NCBI GenBank assembly: GCA_044772875.1
Contig: CP173058.1
Coordinates: forward strand, 682,001-746,000
Source: Morganella morganii_D
GTDB lineage: Bacteria > Pseudomonadota > Gammaproteobacteria > Enterobacterales > Enterobacteriaceae
DNA: 64,000 bases
Direction: 5' to 3'
Shown here: positions 35,872 to 44,647 of the stretch, in pieces
How the letters are laid out: every line of letters starts with the position of its first letter
How positions within the stretch are numbered: position 1 is the first letter of the stretch
Notes under the pieces: model-generated
Seen by the model: only the letters and a program-made list of their open reading frames with translations
Databases searched by the model: none
Told to the model about the DNA's origin: nothing
Translations under genes and position numbers: made by a program

Positions 35872-37989
35872 ATGATGAACGCGTATTTTGCCAGCACCGC
35901 CCGCGGGCTCGAAGAACTCTTAAAAAATGAATTAGCGACACTGGGCGCTGAGGATCTCAGTATTACGCAGGGTGGCGTTCACTTCCGGGCACAGCCGCAT
36001 ACGATGTACACGTGCCTGATGTGGAGCCGTCTGGCATCCCGTATTTTATTACCGCTGAATGAGTTTAATGTCTATAGTGACATGGATCTTTATCTCGCGG
36101 TGCAATCCATTGACTGGCCGTCTGTGTTCCCGGCAGATAAGACATTTGCCGTGCATTTCAACGGTACCAATGATGAGATCCGCAACAGTCAGTACGGAGC
36201 ACAGAAAGTCAAAGATGCTATCGTCGACAGCTTTACCCGCAAAACCGGCACGCGGCCGGATGTGGCAAAACAGCAGCCGGATATCCGCATCAATGTGTAT
36301 CTTAATAAAGAGAAAGCCTCGCTGGCGGTTGATCTGAGCGGGGATTCCCTGCATATCCGCGGCTACCGTGAACTGGCCGGTCAGGCACCGCTGAAAGAGA
36401 ACCTGGCCGCGGCGATTATCCTGCGTTCCGGCTGGCAGAAAGAGACGCCGATGGTGGATCCGATGTGCGGCTCCGGTACCCTGCTGATTGAAGCGGCAAT
36501 GATTGCCTCAGACTGCGCGCCGGGTATGAACCGCCGTCACTGGGGCTTTGAAGCCTGGAGCGGCCATGATAAAGCGGTCTGGGAATCGGTCTGCGCAGAA
36601 GCGCGTGAACGCGCTAATGCCGGTCTGCTCAGTGCAACCGCGCGTTTCTTCGGTTCGGATACCGATAAGCGTGTGCTGGATATGGCCCGTGCCAACGCCC
36701 GCCGCGCCGGTGTGGATAAGCTGATCACGTTTCAGCAGAAAGACGCCACCAAACTGGAGAATCCGCTGCCGGAAGGGCCGAAAGGCACCATTATTTCCAA
36801 TCCGCCATATGGTGAGCGGCTGGAGAGCGAGCCGGCTCTGATTGCTCTGCACAGTGTGTTCGGCCGTGTGGTGAAAACCCGTTTCCCGGGCTGGCGTCTG
36901 TCATTATTCAGTGCATCCCCGGAGCTGCTCAGTAGTCTGCAACTGCGTGCGGAGCGCGAATTCAGGGCGAAAAACGGCCCGCTGGATTGTGTGCAGAAAA
37001 ATTATCAGTTAAGTGAAACACCACCGGCAATGGCGCAGGATATCGGGGTGGATTTTGCCAACCGTCTGCGCAAGAACGAAAAGAAATTAGCAAAATGGGC
37101 GAAGAAGGAAGGTGTTGAATGCTATCGCCTTTATGATGCGGATCTGCCTGAGTATAATGTCGCGGTTGACCGTTACGCTGACTATGTGGTGGTTCAGGAG
37201 TATGCGCCGCCGAAAACAGTGGATCCGAATAAAGCGCGTCAGCGCCTGTTTGATGTGATCAGCGCGACACTGGCAGTGCTGGAGTTACCGGCGCACAAGC
37301 TGATCCTGAAAACCCGTCAGCGCCAGAAAGGTAAACAGCAGTACGAGAAACTGGCGGAGAAACAGAACAGCTTCCCGGTGAAAGAGTATAACGCACAGTT
37401 ATGGGTTAACCTGACTGATTACCTGGATACCGGTCTGTTCCTTGATCACCGTATTGCCCGCAAAATGCTGGGGCAGATGAGCAAAGGCAAAGACTTCCTC
37501 AATCTGTTTGCCTACACCGGCTCGGCAACGGTTCACGCCGGTCTCGGCGGCGCGCGCACCACCACCTCCGTGGATATGTCACGCACTTATCTGGAGTGGG
37601 CGGAGCGTAATCTTCAGAGCAACGGCCTGAGCGGCAGACAGCACCGCCTGATCCAGGCGGACTGCCTGAGCTGGCTGGCACAGACCCCGGAACAGTTTGA
37701 TCTGATCTTTATCGATCCGCCGACATTCTCCAACTCCAAACGGATGGAGGACACCTTTGATGTCCAGCGTGATCACATTGATCTGATGAAACATCTGAAA
37801 CGTATGCTGCGCCGCGGCGGCACTCTGATGTTCTCCAACAACAAACGCGGTTTTAAATTAGATCAGGACGGTATGGATGCACTGGGGCTGGTTGCTCAGG
37901 ATATTACCGCCAAAACACAGTCACAGGATTTTGCCCGTAACCGTCAGATCCATAACTGCTGGCTTATCCGCCACGCAGGCGAGGAATAA
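35872..37989 (+). CDS. rlmL: Bifunctional 23S rRNA m2G2445/m7G2069 methyltransferase
   Basis: The 705-residue fused enzyme RlmKL methylates two guanines of 23S rRNA helix 74. A THUMP domain (about 45-155) is followed by the RlmL domain with 'DPMCGSGTLLIEAA' near 197 and 'NPPYGER' near 310, then the RlmK domain with 'NLFAYTGSATVHA' near 544 and 'DPPTFSNSKR' near 615. Two ATG codons in a row open the frame; either may be used. uup follows after 8 bases. Confidence 0.96.
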   Translation: MMNAYFASTARGLEELLKNELATLGAEDLSITQGGVHFRAQPHTMYTCLMWSRLASRILLPLNEFNVYSDMDLYLAVQSIDWPSVFPADKTFAVHFNGTNDEIRNSQYGAQKVKDAIVDSFTRKTGTRPDVAKQQPDIRINVYLNKEKASLAVDLSGDSLHIRGYRELAGQAPLKENLAAAIILRSGWQKETPMVDPMCGSGTLLIEAAMIASDCAPGMNRRHWGFEAWSGHDKAVWESVCAEARERANAGLLSATARFFGSDTDKRVLDMARANARRAGVDKLITFQQKDATKLENPLPEGPKGTIISNPPYGERLESEPALIALHSVFGRVVKTRFPGWRLSLFSASPELLSSLQLRAEREFRAKNGPLDCVQKNYQLSETPPAMAQDIGVDFANRLRKNEKKLAKWAKKEGVECYRLYDADLPEYNVAVDRYADYVVVQEYAPPKTVDPNKARQRLFDVISATLAVLELPAHKLILKTRQRQKGKQQYEKLAEKQNSFPVKEYNAQLWVNLTDYLDTGLFLDHRIARKMLGQMSKGKDFLNLFAYTGSATVHAGLGGARTTTSVDMSRTYLEWAERNLQSNGLSGRQHRLIQADCLSWLAQTPEQFDLIFIDPPTFSNSKRMEDTFDVQRDHIDLMKHLKRMLRRGGTLMFSNNKRGFKLDQDGMDALGLVAQDITAKTQSQDFARNRQIHNCWLIRHAGEE

Positions 37990-37997
37990 CAGAAATT

Positions 37998-39917
37998 ATG
38001 TCGTTGATTAATATGGCGGGCGCCTGGCTCGCATTCAGTGATGCTCCGCTGCTGGAAAATGCGGAGATGCATATCGAAGAAAATGAGCGTGTCTGTCTGG
38101 TCGGGCGCAACGGGGCGGGAAAATCCACCCTGATGCGCGTGCTGACCAAAGAGCAGCCGCTGGATGACGGTACGGTTATTTATGAACAGGATCTGATTGT
38201 TGCCCGTTTGCAGCAGGATCCGCCGCGTGACGTGGAAGGCTCTGTGTTTGACTTTGTTGCCGAAGGGGTGGCGGAGCAGGCGCAGCATATTAAGGCATTC
38301 CATCAGATCTCAAAATTAGTCGAAAGTGATCCGAGTGATAAAAATCTGTCAAAAATGGCGGAGTTGCAGGAGATTTTAGACAGCCGGAACTTATGGCTGC
38401 TAGACAGCCGGATAGCAGATGTGATTGCTCATCTGGAATTACCGGCGGATGAAAAACTATCTGCACTTTCCGGCGGCTGGCTGCGTAAAGCGGCGCTCGG
38501 ACGTGCACTGGTCAGCGGGCCGAAAGTCCTGTTCCTGGATGAACCGACCAACCACCTGGATATTGAAACCATCCAGTGGCTGGAAGGTTTTCTGAAAAAC
38601 TTCAGCGGCAGCATTGTCTTTATTTCTCATGACCGTTCGTTTATCCGCAATATGGCGACACGGATTATCGACCTGGATCGCGGAAAATTAGCGTCCTGGC
38701 CGGGCAGCTATGATGATTATCTGGTGGCCAAGGAAGAAGCACTGCGCGTTGAAGAAATGCAGAATGCGGAATTCGATCGCAAGCTGGCGCAGGAAGAAGT
38801 GTGGATCCGTCAGGGTATCAAAGCCCGCCGTACCCGTAACGAAGGGCGCGTCCGTGCCCTGAAAGCGCTGCGCAATGAACGCGCGGAACGCCGCGAAGTG
38901 ATGGGCAAAGCGAAAATGCAGGTGGAAGAGGCAACCCGTTCCGGCAAGATCGTCTTTGAAATTGATGATATCAGCTATGGTATTGACGGTAAGGATCTGG
39001 TCAGTCATTTCAGTGCTCAGGTGAACCGGGGCGACAAAATTGCTCTCGTCGGCCCGAACGGCTGCGGTAAAACCACGCTGCTGAAACTGATGCTCGGCGA
39101 TTTGCAGCCGGACGAAGGCAGTGTGCATATCGGCACCAGGCTGGAAGTGGCCTATTTCGATCAGCACCGTGCGGCGCTGGATCCGGATAAAACCGTGATG
39201 GATAACCTGGCGGAAGGTAAACAGGAAGTGCTGGTGAACGGTAAGCCACGCCATGTGCTCGGCTATTTACAGGAATTCCTGTTCCATCCGAAACGGGCGA
39301 GGACACCGGTACGGGCTTTGTCCGGCGGAGAGCGTAACCGTCTTCTGCTGGCCAGATTGTTCCTGAAACCGAGCAACCTGTTAATCCTTGATGAACCGAC
39401 CAACGACCTTGATGTCGAAACACTGGAGCTGCTGGAAGAACTGGTCGATAACTATCAGGGTACCGTCCTGCTGGTCAGCCATGACCGTCAGTTTGTTGAT
39501 AACTGTGTGACAGAATGCTGGATTTTTGAAGGTAACGGCACCATCGGGCGTTATGTCGGCGGGTACTTTGATGCACAGCAGCAGCGTGCGCAGATGCAGT
39601 CGCTGAAAGCACCGGCTGAGAAAGCGGTAAAACCGCAGGCGGCGGAAGAAAAACGTAAAGATAACATTAAAAAAGTAAATACATCTGCAAAATTAAGTTA
39701 TAAATTACAGCGGGAACTTGAACAACTGCCTTCATTGCTGGAATCCCTCGACGAGGAAATTCAGCAGCTGCAAAGTCAGGTCAGTGCGCCTGAGTTCTTT
39801 AATCAGCCGCATGATGAAACAGATAATGTGCTGAAGCTGCTGGCAGAAAAAGAGCATGCGCTGGAAGAAGCGTTTGAACGCTGGCAGACGCTGGAAGCAA
39901 TGCAGAGCGGGAATTGA
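37998..39917 (+). CDS. uup: ABC-F ATPase Uup
   Basis: The 639-residue ABC-F protein acts on ribosomes, and its loss raises precise transposon excision in E. coli. It has two nucleotide-binding domains: Walker A 'GRNGAGKST' near residue 36 with signature 'LSGGWLRK' near 158, and Walker A 'GPNGCGKTT' near 352 with 'LSGGERNR' near 443. A basic linker and a C-terminal coiled-coil DNA-binding tail (about 560-639) complete the Uup layout. No membrane domain is present. Confidence 0.96.
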   Translation: MSLINMAGAWLAFSDAPLLENAEMHIEENERVCLVGRNGAGKSTLMRVLTKEQPLDDGTVIYEQDLIVARLQQDPPRDVEGSVFDFVAEGVAEQAQHIKAFHQISKLVESDPSDKNLSKMAELQEILDSRNLWLLDSRIADVIAHLELPADEKLSALSGGWLRKAALGRALVSGPKVLFLDEPTNHLDIETIQWLEGFLKNFSGSIVFISHDRSFIRNMATRIIDLDRGKLASWPGSYDDYLVAKEEALRVEEMQNAEFDRKLAQEEVWIRQGIKARRTRNEGRVRALKALRNERAERREVMGKAKMQVEEATRSGKIVFEIDDISYGIDGKDLVSHFSAQVNRGDKIALVGPNGCGKTTLLKLMLGDLQPDEGSVHIGTRLEVAYFDQHRAALDPDKTVMDNLAEGKQEVLVNGKPRHVLGYLQEFLFHPKRARTPVRALSGGERNRLLLARLFLKPSNLLILDEPTNDLDVETLELLEELVDNYQGTVLLVSHDRQFVDNCVTECWIFEGNGTIGRYVGGYFDAQQQRAQMQSLKAPAEKAVKPQAAEEKRKDNIKKVNTSAKLSYKLQRELEQLPSLLESLDEEIQQLQSQVSAPEFFNQPHDETDNVLKLLAEKEHALEEAFERWQTLEAMQSGN

Positions 39918-39950
39918 TCCCGCCTGTGATTTTGGAGAAATAACGAAACA

Positions 39951-41228
39951 GTGTGTGCTCATCATTCACATGATTCAGTCACGGTGCTGTGTCCGCAGTG
40001 CGACCTGGTAGTGGAGATCCCTGAGCTGGAACGGGGAACCAAAGCCGTGTGTCCGCGTTGTCACACTCACCTGGCCGCCCGCTGGCGTGAACCGCGCCGC
40101 CAGCCGCTGATGTATGCACTCAGTGGCCTGGTGATGTTTGTGCTCGCCGGAATGTTTCCGTTTGTCTCGATGAAAGTGGCGGGTATTGAAAGCGAAATCA
40201 CGCTTTATCAGATCCCGGCTGTGATGTTCGGGGATAATTACGGTGAGCTGGCACTGTTCTTTATGGGATTTGTGCTGGCGGTTCCGGCCTTTTGCCTGTT
40301 TGCCATTACATTGTTGTGCTGCGGGATTCGGCTGCCGCGTCAGTTGGCGATTCCGGTAACGCGGCTGCTGTTCAGGCTGCGTGCCTGGTGTATGGCGGAG
40401 ATTTTCCTCGCCGGTGTGCTGGTCAGCTTCGTGAAATTGATGGCTTACGGGGATATCGGGCTGGGCGTGAGTTTTCTCCCTTACTGTCTGTTCTGTGTGA
40501 TGCAGGTACGGGCATTTCAGTGTCTGGATAAATACTGGGTCTGGCAGCGCATCGCACCGCGTCCGGCACTGCCGGTTGCGCTGGAGGCGGGAAAAGGCGG
40601 ATTGTGCCAGGGGGTGCGGCTGTGCGGGACTTGTCAGGCTATTCTGCCTGCGGATATGCATCAGTGTCCGCGCTGCAGCAGCCGGGGTCATGCCCGGCGG
40701 CCGAACAGCTTACAACTGACAATAGCACTGTTGTTCACTTCCGTGATTTTATATATCCCGGCAAATCTGCTGCCGATTATGATCACCGAATCGCTCGGCA
40801 GTGATTTCGGCTCAACCATTATGGCCGGGGTGATCCTGCTGTGGGGAGATGGCTCTTATCCGGTAGCGATGGTTATCTTTGTCGCCAGTATCATGGTGCC
40901 AAGCCTGAAAATGCTGGCCATCGGCTGGTTGTGCCTGGATGCCAAAGGTCACGGCTGGCGTGATCCCGGCCGGATGCACTTTCTTTATGAAATCGTGGAG
41001 TTTGTCGGACGCTGGTCCATGATTGACGTATTTGTGATAGCCGTACTGGCTGCACTGGTACGGATGGGGCGTCTGATGAGCATCTATCCGGATATTGGTG
41101 TGATTTTATTTGCGATGGTAGTCATTCTGACAATGATTGCCGCCGAAATGTTCGACCCGCGCCTGACGTGGGATCGGGTTGAAAAAAAACGGGCGGAGAG
41201 TGCTAAGGAGCCTAAGGTTGAACGATAA
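39951..41228 (+). CDS. pqiA: Intermembrane transport protein PqiA
   Basis: The 425-residue inner-membrane protein is part of the PqiABC lipid transport system, induced by redox stress in E. coli. Two zinc-ribbon motifs (CPQC...CPRC near residues 14-35; CGTC...CPRC near 224-240) each precede a four-helix membrane unit, the duplicated PqiA fold. It starts with GTG at 39951, supported by TTGGAGA about 15 bases upstream and by the conserved 'MCAHH' start. Its last codons overlap the pqiB start. Confidence 0.95.
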   Translation: MCAHHSHDSVTVLCPQCDLVVEIPELERGTKAVCPRCHTHLAARWREPRRQPLMYALSGLVMFVLAGMFPFVSMKVAGIESEITLYQIPAVMFGDNYGELALFFMGFVLAVPAFCLFAITLLCCGIRLPRQLAIPVTRLLFRLRAWCMAEIFLAGVLVSFVKLMAYGDIGLGVSFLPYCLFCVMQVRAFQCLDKYWVWQRIAPRPALPVALEAGKGGLCQGVRLCGTCQAILPADMHQCPRCSSRGHARRPNSLQLTIALLFTSVILYIPANLLPIMITESLGSDFGSTIMAGVILLWGDGSYPVAMVIFVASIMVPSLKMLAIGWLCLDAKGHGWRDPGRMHFLYEIVEFVGRWSMIDVFVIAVLAALVRMGRLMSIYPDIGVILFAMVVILTMIAAEMFDPRLTWDRVEKKRAESAKEPKVER

Positions 41229-42867
41229 AACTGATGACCTGACAGAAGCGAAGGTCAGTAAACTGAAAAGCTGGTCACCGGTCTGGATAATTCCCATCGT
41301 CACGGTACTGATTGGTGCCTGGATCCTTATCAGCCATTTTCGCGGGCAGGGACCGGAAATCACCCTGATCACCTATAACGCGGAAGGGGTCGAAGCCGGT
41401 AAAACCAAAATCAAAAGCCGCAGCGTGGATGTCGGTGTGGTTGAAAGCGTCATGTTGGATCAGAGCTACAGCCGCGTGATCATCAAAGCACGTCTGAATG
41501 CCGAAATGAAAGATGTTCTGCGCAAAGATACTGTTTTCTGGGTGGTAAAGCCGACGGTTGGCCGTGAAGGGGTTTCCGGACTGGGAACGCTGTTGTCAGG
41601 GGCTTATATTCAGGTACAGCCTGCCAATACCGGCGGGGAACGCCATGAATTTGAGCTGCTTGATTCACCGCCGCTGGCCTCTCCGGATGCCAAAGGGATC
41701 CGTGTGATATTAACCAGTCAGCAGGCCGGGCAGCTCAATCCGGGCGATGCTGTTTTATTTCGTGGTTACCGGGTCGGTTCAGTGGAAACAGCGGAGTTTA
41801 ATCTCGATGAGCGGGAAATGCAGTATGAGCTCTTTATCAACGCGCCTTATGACAAACTGGTGACCACCAATGCCCGTTTCTGGAAGGACAGCGGCATTGC
41901 CTTTGATATGTCCTCACAGGGCGTGAGTGTACAGGTCGGTTCGCTCTCCACTCTGTTCAGCGGCGGCGTCAGTTTTGATGTGCCGGACGGCTGGCAGCCG
42001 GGTGAGGAAGTTAATCCGAAGACCTTGTTTAAGTTGTTTGATAACCAGAAGAGCACCCAGAACTCACTGTATACCCAGTATAAGAGCTACCTGCTGTTCT
42101 TCTCTGACTCTGTGCGCGGCCTGTCTCCGGGCGCACCGGTGGAGTTCCGTGGTATCCGCCTCGGTACCGTGGCACAGGTTCCGTTTTATGCCAAAGGGCT
42201 GGGACAGACATTTGACCGTGATTTCCGTATTCCGGTGCTGATCCATATCGAACCTGAGCGCTTCGAGAAAGACGTGGGCAAAGATTTCAAACTGACACAG
42301 GAACTGGAAACTGCATTACAACAGGGGCTGCGTGCTTCACTGAAATCCGGTAATTTACTGACCGGCGCGCTGTATGTGGATCTCGATTTCTACCCGGAAC
42401 AGCCGGCCTGGAAAGCGCCGATGACTATTTCGGATTATGAAATCCTGCCGACCACCAGCGGTGGTCTGGTTCAGTTGCAGCAAAAAGTGCTGGCAGCGCT
42501 GGATAAAATCAACGGCATGCCGATTGAGCCGATGATGAAACAGGCGACAGAAACACTGCGTGCCAGCGAAAAAACCATCGCGGAAGCACAAAAAACGCTG
42601 TCTGAGCTGAATGTGTTACTCAGCAGCAAAGAGTTCAAAGCACTGCCGAAAGACATGCAGGTAACACTGCGTGAACTGAACCGCAGTATGCAGGGGATCC
42701 AGCCGGGGTCACCGGCGTACAACAAACTGGTTGATGACATGCAGCGTCTGGATCAGGTTCTGCGTGAGTTGCAGCCGGTATTGCGCACCCTGAATAACAA
42801 AAGTAATGCTCTGGTCTTTGAAGCCGCGCCGCAGGCGGATCCGCAACCTAAGAAGGCGAAGAATTAA
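41218..42867 (+). CDS. pqiB: MCE-domain tunnel protein PqiB
   Basis: The 549-residue protein has one N-terminal transmembrane helix (about 18-38) and three MCE domains followed by a long helical needle; in E. coli PqiB hexamers form a syringe-like lipid conduit across the periplasm. Recurring blocks are 'GVEAGKTKIKSR', 'PGDAVLFRGYRVGSVE' and 'PGAPVEFRGIRLGTV'. The start is inferred to be TTG 41218: AAGGAG (41205-41210) lies 7 bases upstream and the length then matches E. coli. It overlaps pqiA by 11 bases. Confidence 0.93.
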   Translation: MNDKTDDLTEAKVSKLKSWSPVWIIPIVTVLIGAWILISHFRGQGPEITLITYNAEGVEAGKTKIKSRSVDVGVVESVMLDQSYSRVIIKARLNAEMKDVLRKDTVFWVVKPTVGREGVSGLGTLLSGAYIQVQPANTGGERHEFELLDSPPLASPDAKGIRVILTSQQAGQLNPGDAVLFRGYRVGSVETAEFNLDEREMQYELFINAPYDKLVTTNARFWKDSGIAFDMSSQGVSVQVGSLSTLFSGGVSFDVPDGWQPGEEVNPKTLFKLFDNQKSTQNSLYTQYKSYLLFFSDSVRGLSPGAPVEFRGIRLGTVAQVPFYAKGLGQTFDRDFRIPVLIHIEPERFEKDVGKDFKLTQELETALQQGLRASLKSGNLLTGALYVDLDFYPEQPAWKAPMTISDYEILPTTSGGLVQLQQKVLAALDKINGMPIEPMMKQATETLRASEKTIAEAQKTLSELNVLLSSKEFKALPKDMQVTLRELNRSMQGIQPGSPAYNKLVDDMQRLDQVLRELQPVLRTLNNKSNALVFEAAPQADPQPKKAKN

Positions 42868-42868
42868 G

Positions 42869-43459
42869 ATGAAAAAACTGACAAAAGCACTGGCATTTCT
42901 GGGCGTTTTTGTACTGGCGGGGTGCAGCAGCACCCCGGTGAAACAGTATTATCAGTTGCCGGCGGTGGTACCTGCTGACAGCAGCAGTGCGCAGACAAGC
43001 TTCCGCAGTACCGGCAGTGATAACCGCCATCCGCAGTTATGGATCCAGCGCATCACCCTCGGGGACGTACTGGGGAATACCGGGATTGTCTATCAGACCA
43101 GTGATGTGGAATACAATATCGGCAGCACCAATTTGTGGGCCGGGCCGCTGGAACAACAGTTACTGGAGGCTATGACGGCGGAGCTCAGCCGGGCACTGCC
43201 GGACAGACTGGTCTCGGTGCAGCCGCTGGAAACCAAACCGGATACCCTGACGGTCACTGTCACCGGCTTCCACGGCCGTTATGACGGTAAAGTGATTGTG
43301 GCGGGCAGCTGGATTTACACCCACGGTGATGCGGTTATCCGCCATCCGTTTAATCTTGTACTGGAACAGGCGGAAAACGGCTACCCGGCGCTGGTACGCA
43401 CGCTGGGTGAAGGCTGGGCTCAGGTGTCACAGACTGTCGCTGACGAGCTCCGTAAGTAA
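42869..43459 (+). CDS. pqiC: Outer-membrane lipoprotein PqiC
   Basis: This 196-residue lipoprotein (YmbA, DUF330/ABC-type transport auxiliary family) has a lipobox 'VLAGC' with the lipidated cysteine at residue 19 and Ser at +2, so outer-membrane sorting is expected. It is thought to receive the tip of the PqiB tunnel. The ATG follows the pqiB stop by one base, which excludes the longer in-frame extension into pqiB. It ends the pqiABC operon. Confidence 0.92.
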   Translation: MKKLTKALAFLGVFVLAGCSSTPVKQYYQLPAVVPADSSSAQTSFRSTGSDNRHPQLWIQRITLGDVLGNTGIVYQTSDVEYNIGSTNLWAGPLEQQLLEAMTAELSRALPDRLVSVQPLETKPDTLTVTVTGFHGRYDGKVIVAGSWIYTHGDAVIRHPFNLVLEQAENGYPALVRTLGEGWAQVSQTVADELRK

Positions 43460-43465
43460 TCGTTG

Positions 43466-43500
43466 ATTCACTCTCTGTACCGGGTGTGCAGAGAGTGAAT
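43466..43500 (+). terminator. Strong hairpin after pqiC without T-run
   Basis: The perfect 12-base stem ATTCACTCTCTG/CAGAGAGTGAAT with an 11-base loop lies just after the pqiC stop. It lacks a T-run, so it may protect the mRNA 3' end rather than terminate on its own. Confidence 0.5.
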
Positions 43501-43806
43501 TGTCATCAAAATGACAAATTTGTGAAATACACCACATTAATCCGGTTAATCTACTGATCGCTAAAACGATTCTTATTCCGCCTGATATATCCTCCCGGCT
43601 GCCTTTACTGTCCGCAGAAAACTAATAATCTGATTACGCTGGTAAAATAACAGCCCTGTTTTTATTGTGTATTTTTATGCAAAGCGGGACTGACACGCCC
43701 TGAATCTTCTTTACTTGCAAACCCGGTCCTGAAAGCGTATTTCTATTATGGGTTGAATGAAAATCAACCTGTTTACAGCACTGAATAACATGAGGGAAGT
43801 AACGGC
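43501..43806 (+). promoter_or_regulatory. Upstream region of rmf
   Basis: About 300 bases without an open gene. The right half is AT-rich and must carry the stationary-phase rmf promoter, but no single -35/-10 pair stands out. AGGGAAG precedes the rmf ATG. Confidence 0.35.
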
Positions 43807-43974
43807 ATGAAAAGACAAAAGCGTGATCGTTTAGCCAGAGCATTAACCAAAGGTTATCAGGCGGGTATTTTAGGACGTTCTAAAGAGAGTTGCCCGTATC
43901 TTAAAATTGACGAACGTTCTCATTGGTTGGGAGGCTGGCGCGAGGCCATCGATAAAAGGGCGGTCATTGCGTAA
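43807..43974 (+). CDS. rmf: Ribosome modulation factor
   Basis: This 55-residue basic protein, found by direct reading, starts 'MKRQKRDRLARAL' and contains 'GYQAGILGRSKESCPY' and 'SHWLGGWREA', nearly identical to E. coli RMF. RMF dimerises 70S ribosomes into inactive 100S particles in stationary phase. AGGGAAG lies about 6 bases before the ATG. A bidirectional terminator shared with fabA follows. Confidence 0.97.
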   Translation: MKRQKRDRLARALTKGYQAGILGRSKESCPYLKIDERSHWLGGWREAIDKRAVIA

Positions 43975-43989
43975 CCCGGTTTGAAGGAT

Positions 43990-44017
43990 AAAAAACCTCC
44001 GCGTGCGGAGGTTTTTT
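43990..44017. terminator. Bidirectional terminator between rmf and fabA
   Basis: The perfect stem AAAAAACCTCCGC/GCGGAGGTTTTTT with a two-base centre serves both genes. Confidence 0.93.
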
Positions 44018-44042
44018 ACGGATAACACGACGGAAAGAAAGA

Positions 44043-44561
44043 TTAAAACGCGCTGGTGTCTTTGAAAAGACCCACTTTCAGATCCGTTGCGGTGTAAATC
44101 AGTTTATCATCAACAAAGACTTCGCCATCCCCGATACCCATGATCAGTTTGCGGTTGATCACACGCTTGAGGTGGATGCGGTAGGTAACCTTTTTCGAGG
44201 CCGGCAGAACCTGGCCGGTAAATTTCACTTCACCCACACCCAGCGCACGGCCTTTCCCTTCGCCGCCCAGCCAGCCCAGATAGAAACCGACTAACTGCCA
44301 CATGGCATCCAGACCCAGACATCCCGGCATTACCGGGTCGTTGACGAAATGGCAACCGAAAAACCACAGCTCAGGTTTGATATCCAGCTCAGCTTCGATA
44401 TAGCCTTTATCAAAATGACCACCGGTTTCGCTCATTTTAATGACGCGATCCATCATCAGCATATTGCCGGATGGCAACGGCGGCCCGTTTTCACCAAAGA
44501 GTTCACCCCGTCCTGAGGCTTCAAGTTCTTGCTTTGTGTAAGATTCTTGTTTTGCGACCAT
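44043..44561 (-). CDS. fabA: 3-hydroxydecanoyl-ACP dehydratase/isomerase
   Basis: The 172-residue hot-dog-fold enzyme introduces the double bond of unsaturated fatty acids by dehydrating and isomerising the C10 intermediate. The catalytic pair is His71 in 'FFGCHFVNDPVMPG' and Asp85 in 'CLGLDAMWQ'. Its length and sequence are nearly those of E. coli. Adjacent FabR-like and FadR-like operators upstream (44602-44637) indicate the usual repressor/activator control by fatty-acid state. Confidence 0.98.
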   Translation of the reverse strand: MVAKQESYTKQELEASGRGELFGENGPPLPSGNMLMMDRVIKMSETGGHFDKGYIEAELDIKPELWFFGCHFVNDPVMPGCLGLDAMWQLVGFYLGWLGGEGKGRALGVGEVKFTGQVLPASKKVTYRIHLKRVINRKLIMGIGDGEVFVDDKLIYTATDLKVGLFKDTSAF

Positions 44562-44601
44562 AACTCAATATTTGCCTTGTTTATCAGATAGGCTACACAA
44601 T

Positions 44602-44619
44602 AGCTTACACTTGTACGCT
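44602..44619 (-). promoter_or_regulatory. FabR-type operator at fabA
   Basis: The imperfect palindrome AGCTTACACTTGTACGCT differs little from the FabR palindrome (AGCGTACA..TGTACGCT) known at fabA and fabB. It lies about 40 bases upstream of fabA, in the promoter. Confidence 0.7.
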
Positions 44620-44620
44620 G

Positions 44621-44637
44621 AACAAGTCCGATCAGAT
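44621..44637 (-). promoter_or_regulatory. FadR-type operator at fabA
   Basis: Read on the minus strand, ATCTGATCGGACTTGTT fits the 17-base FadR site (A.CTGGTC.GAC.TGTT). It lies one base beyond the FabR box, the same arrangement I recall from E. coli fabA, where FadR activates. Confidence 0.75.
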
Positions 44638-44647
44638 AAAAATTATG

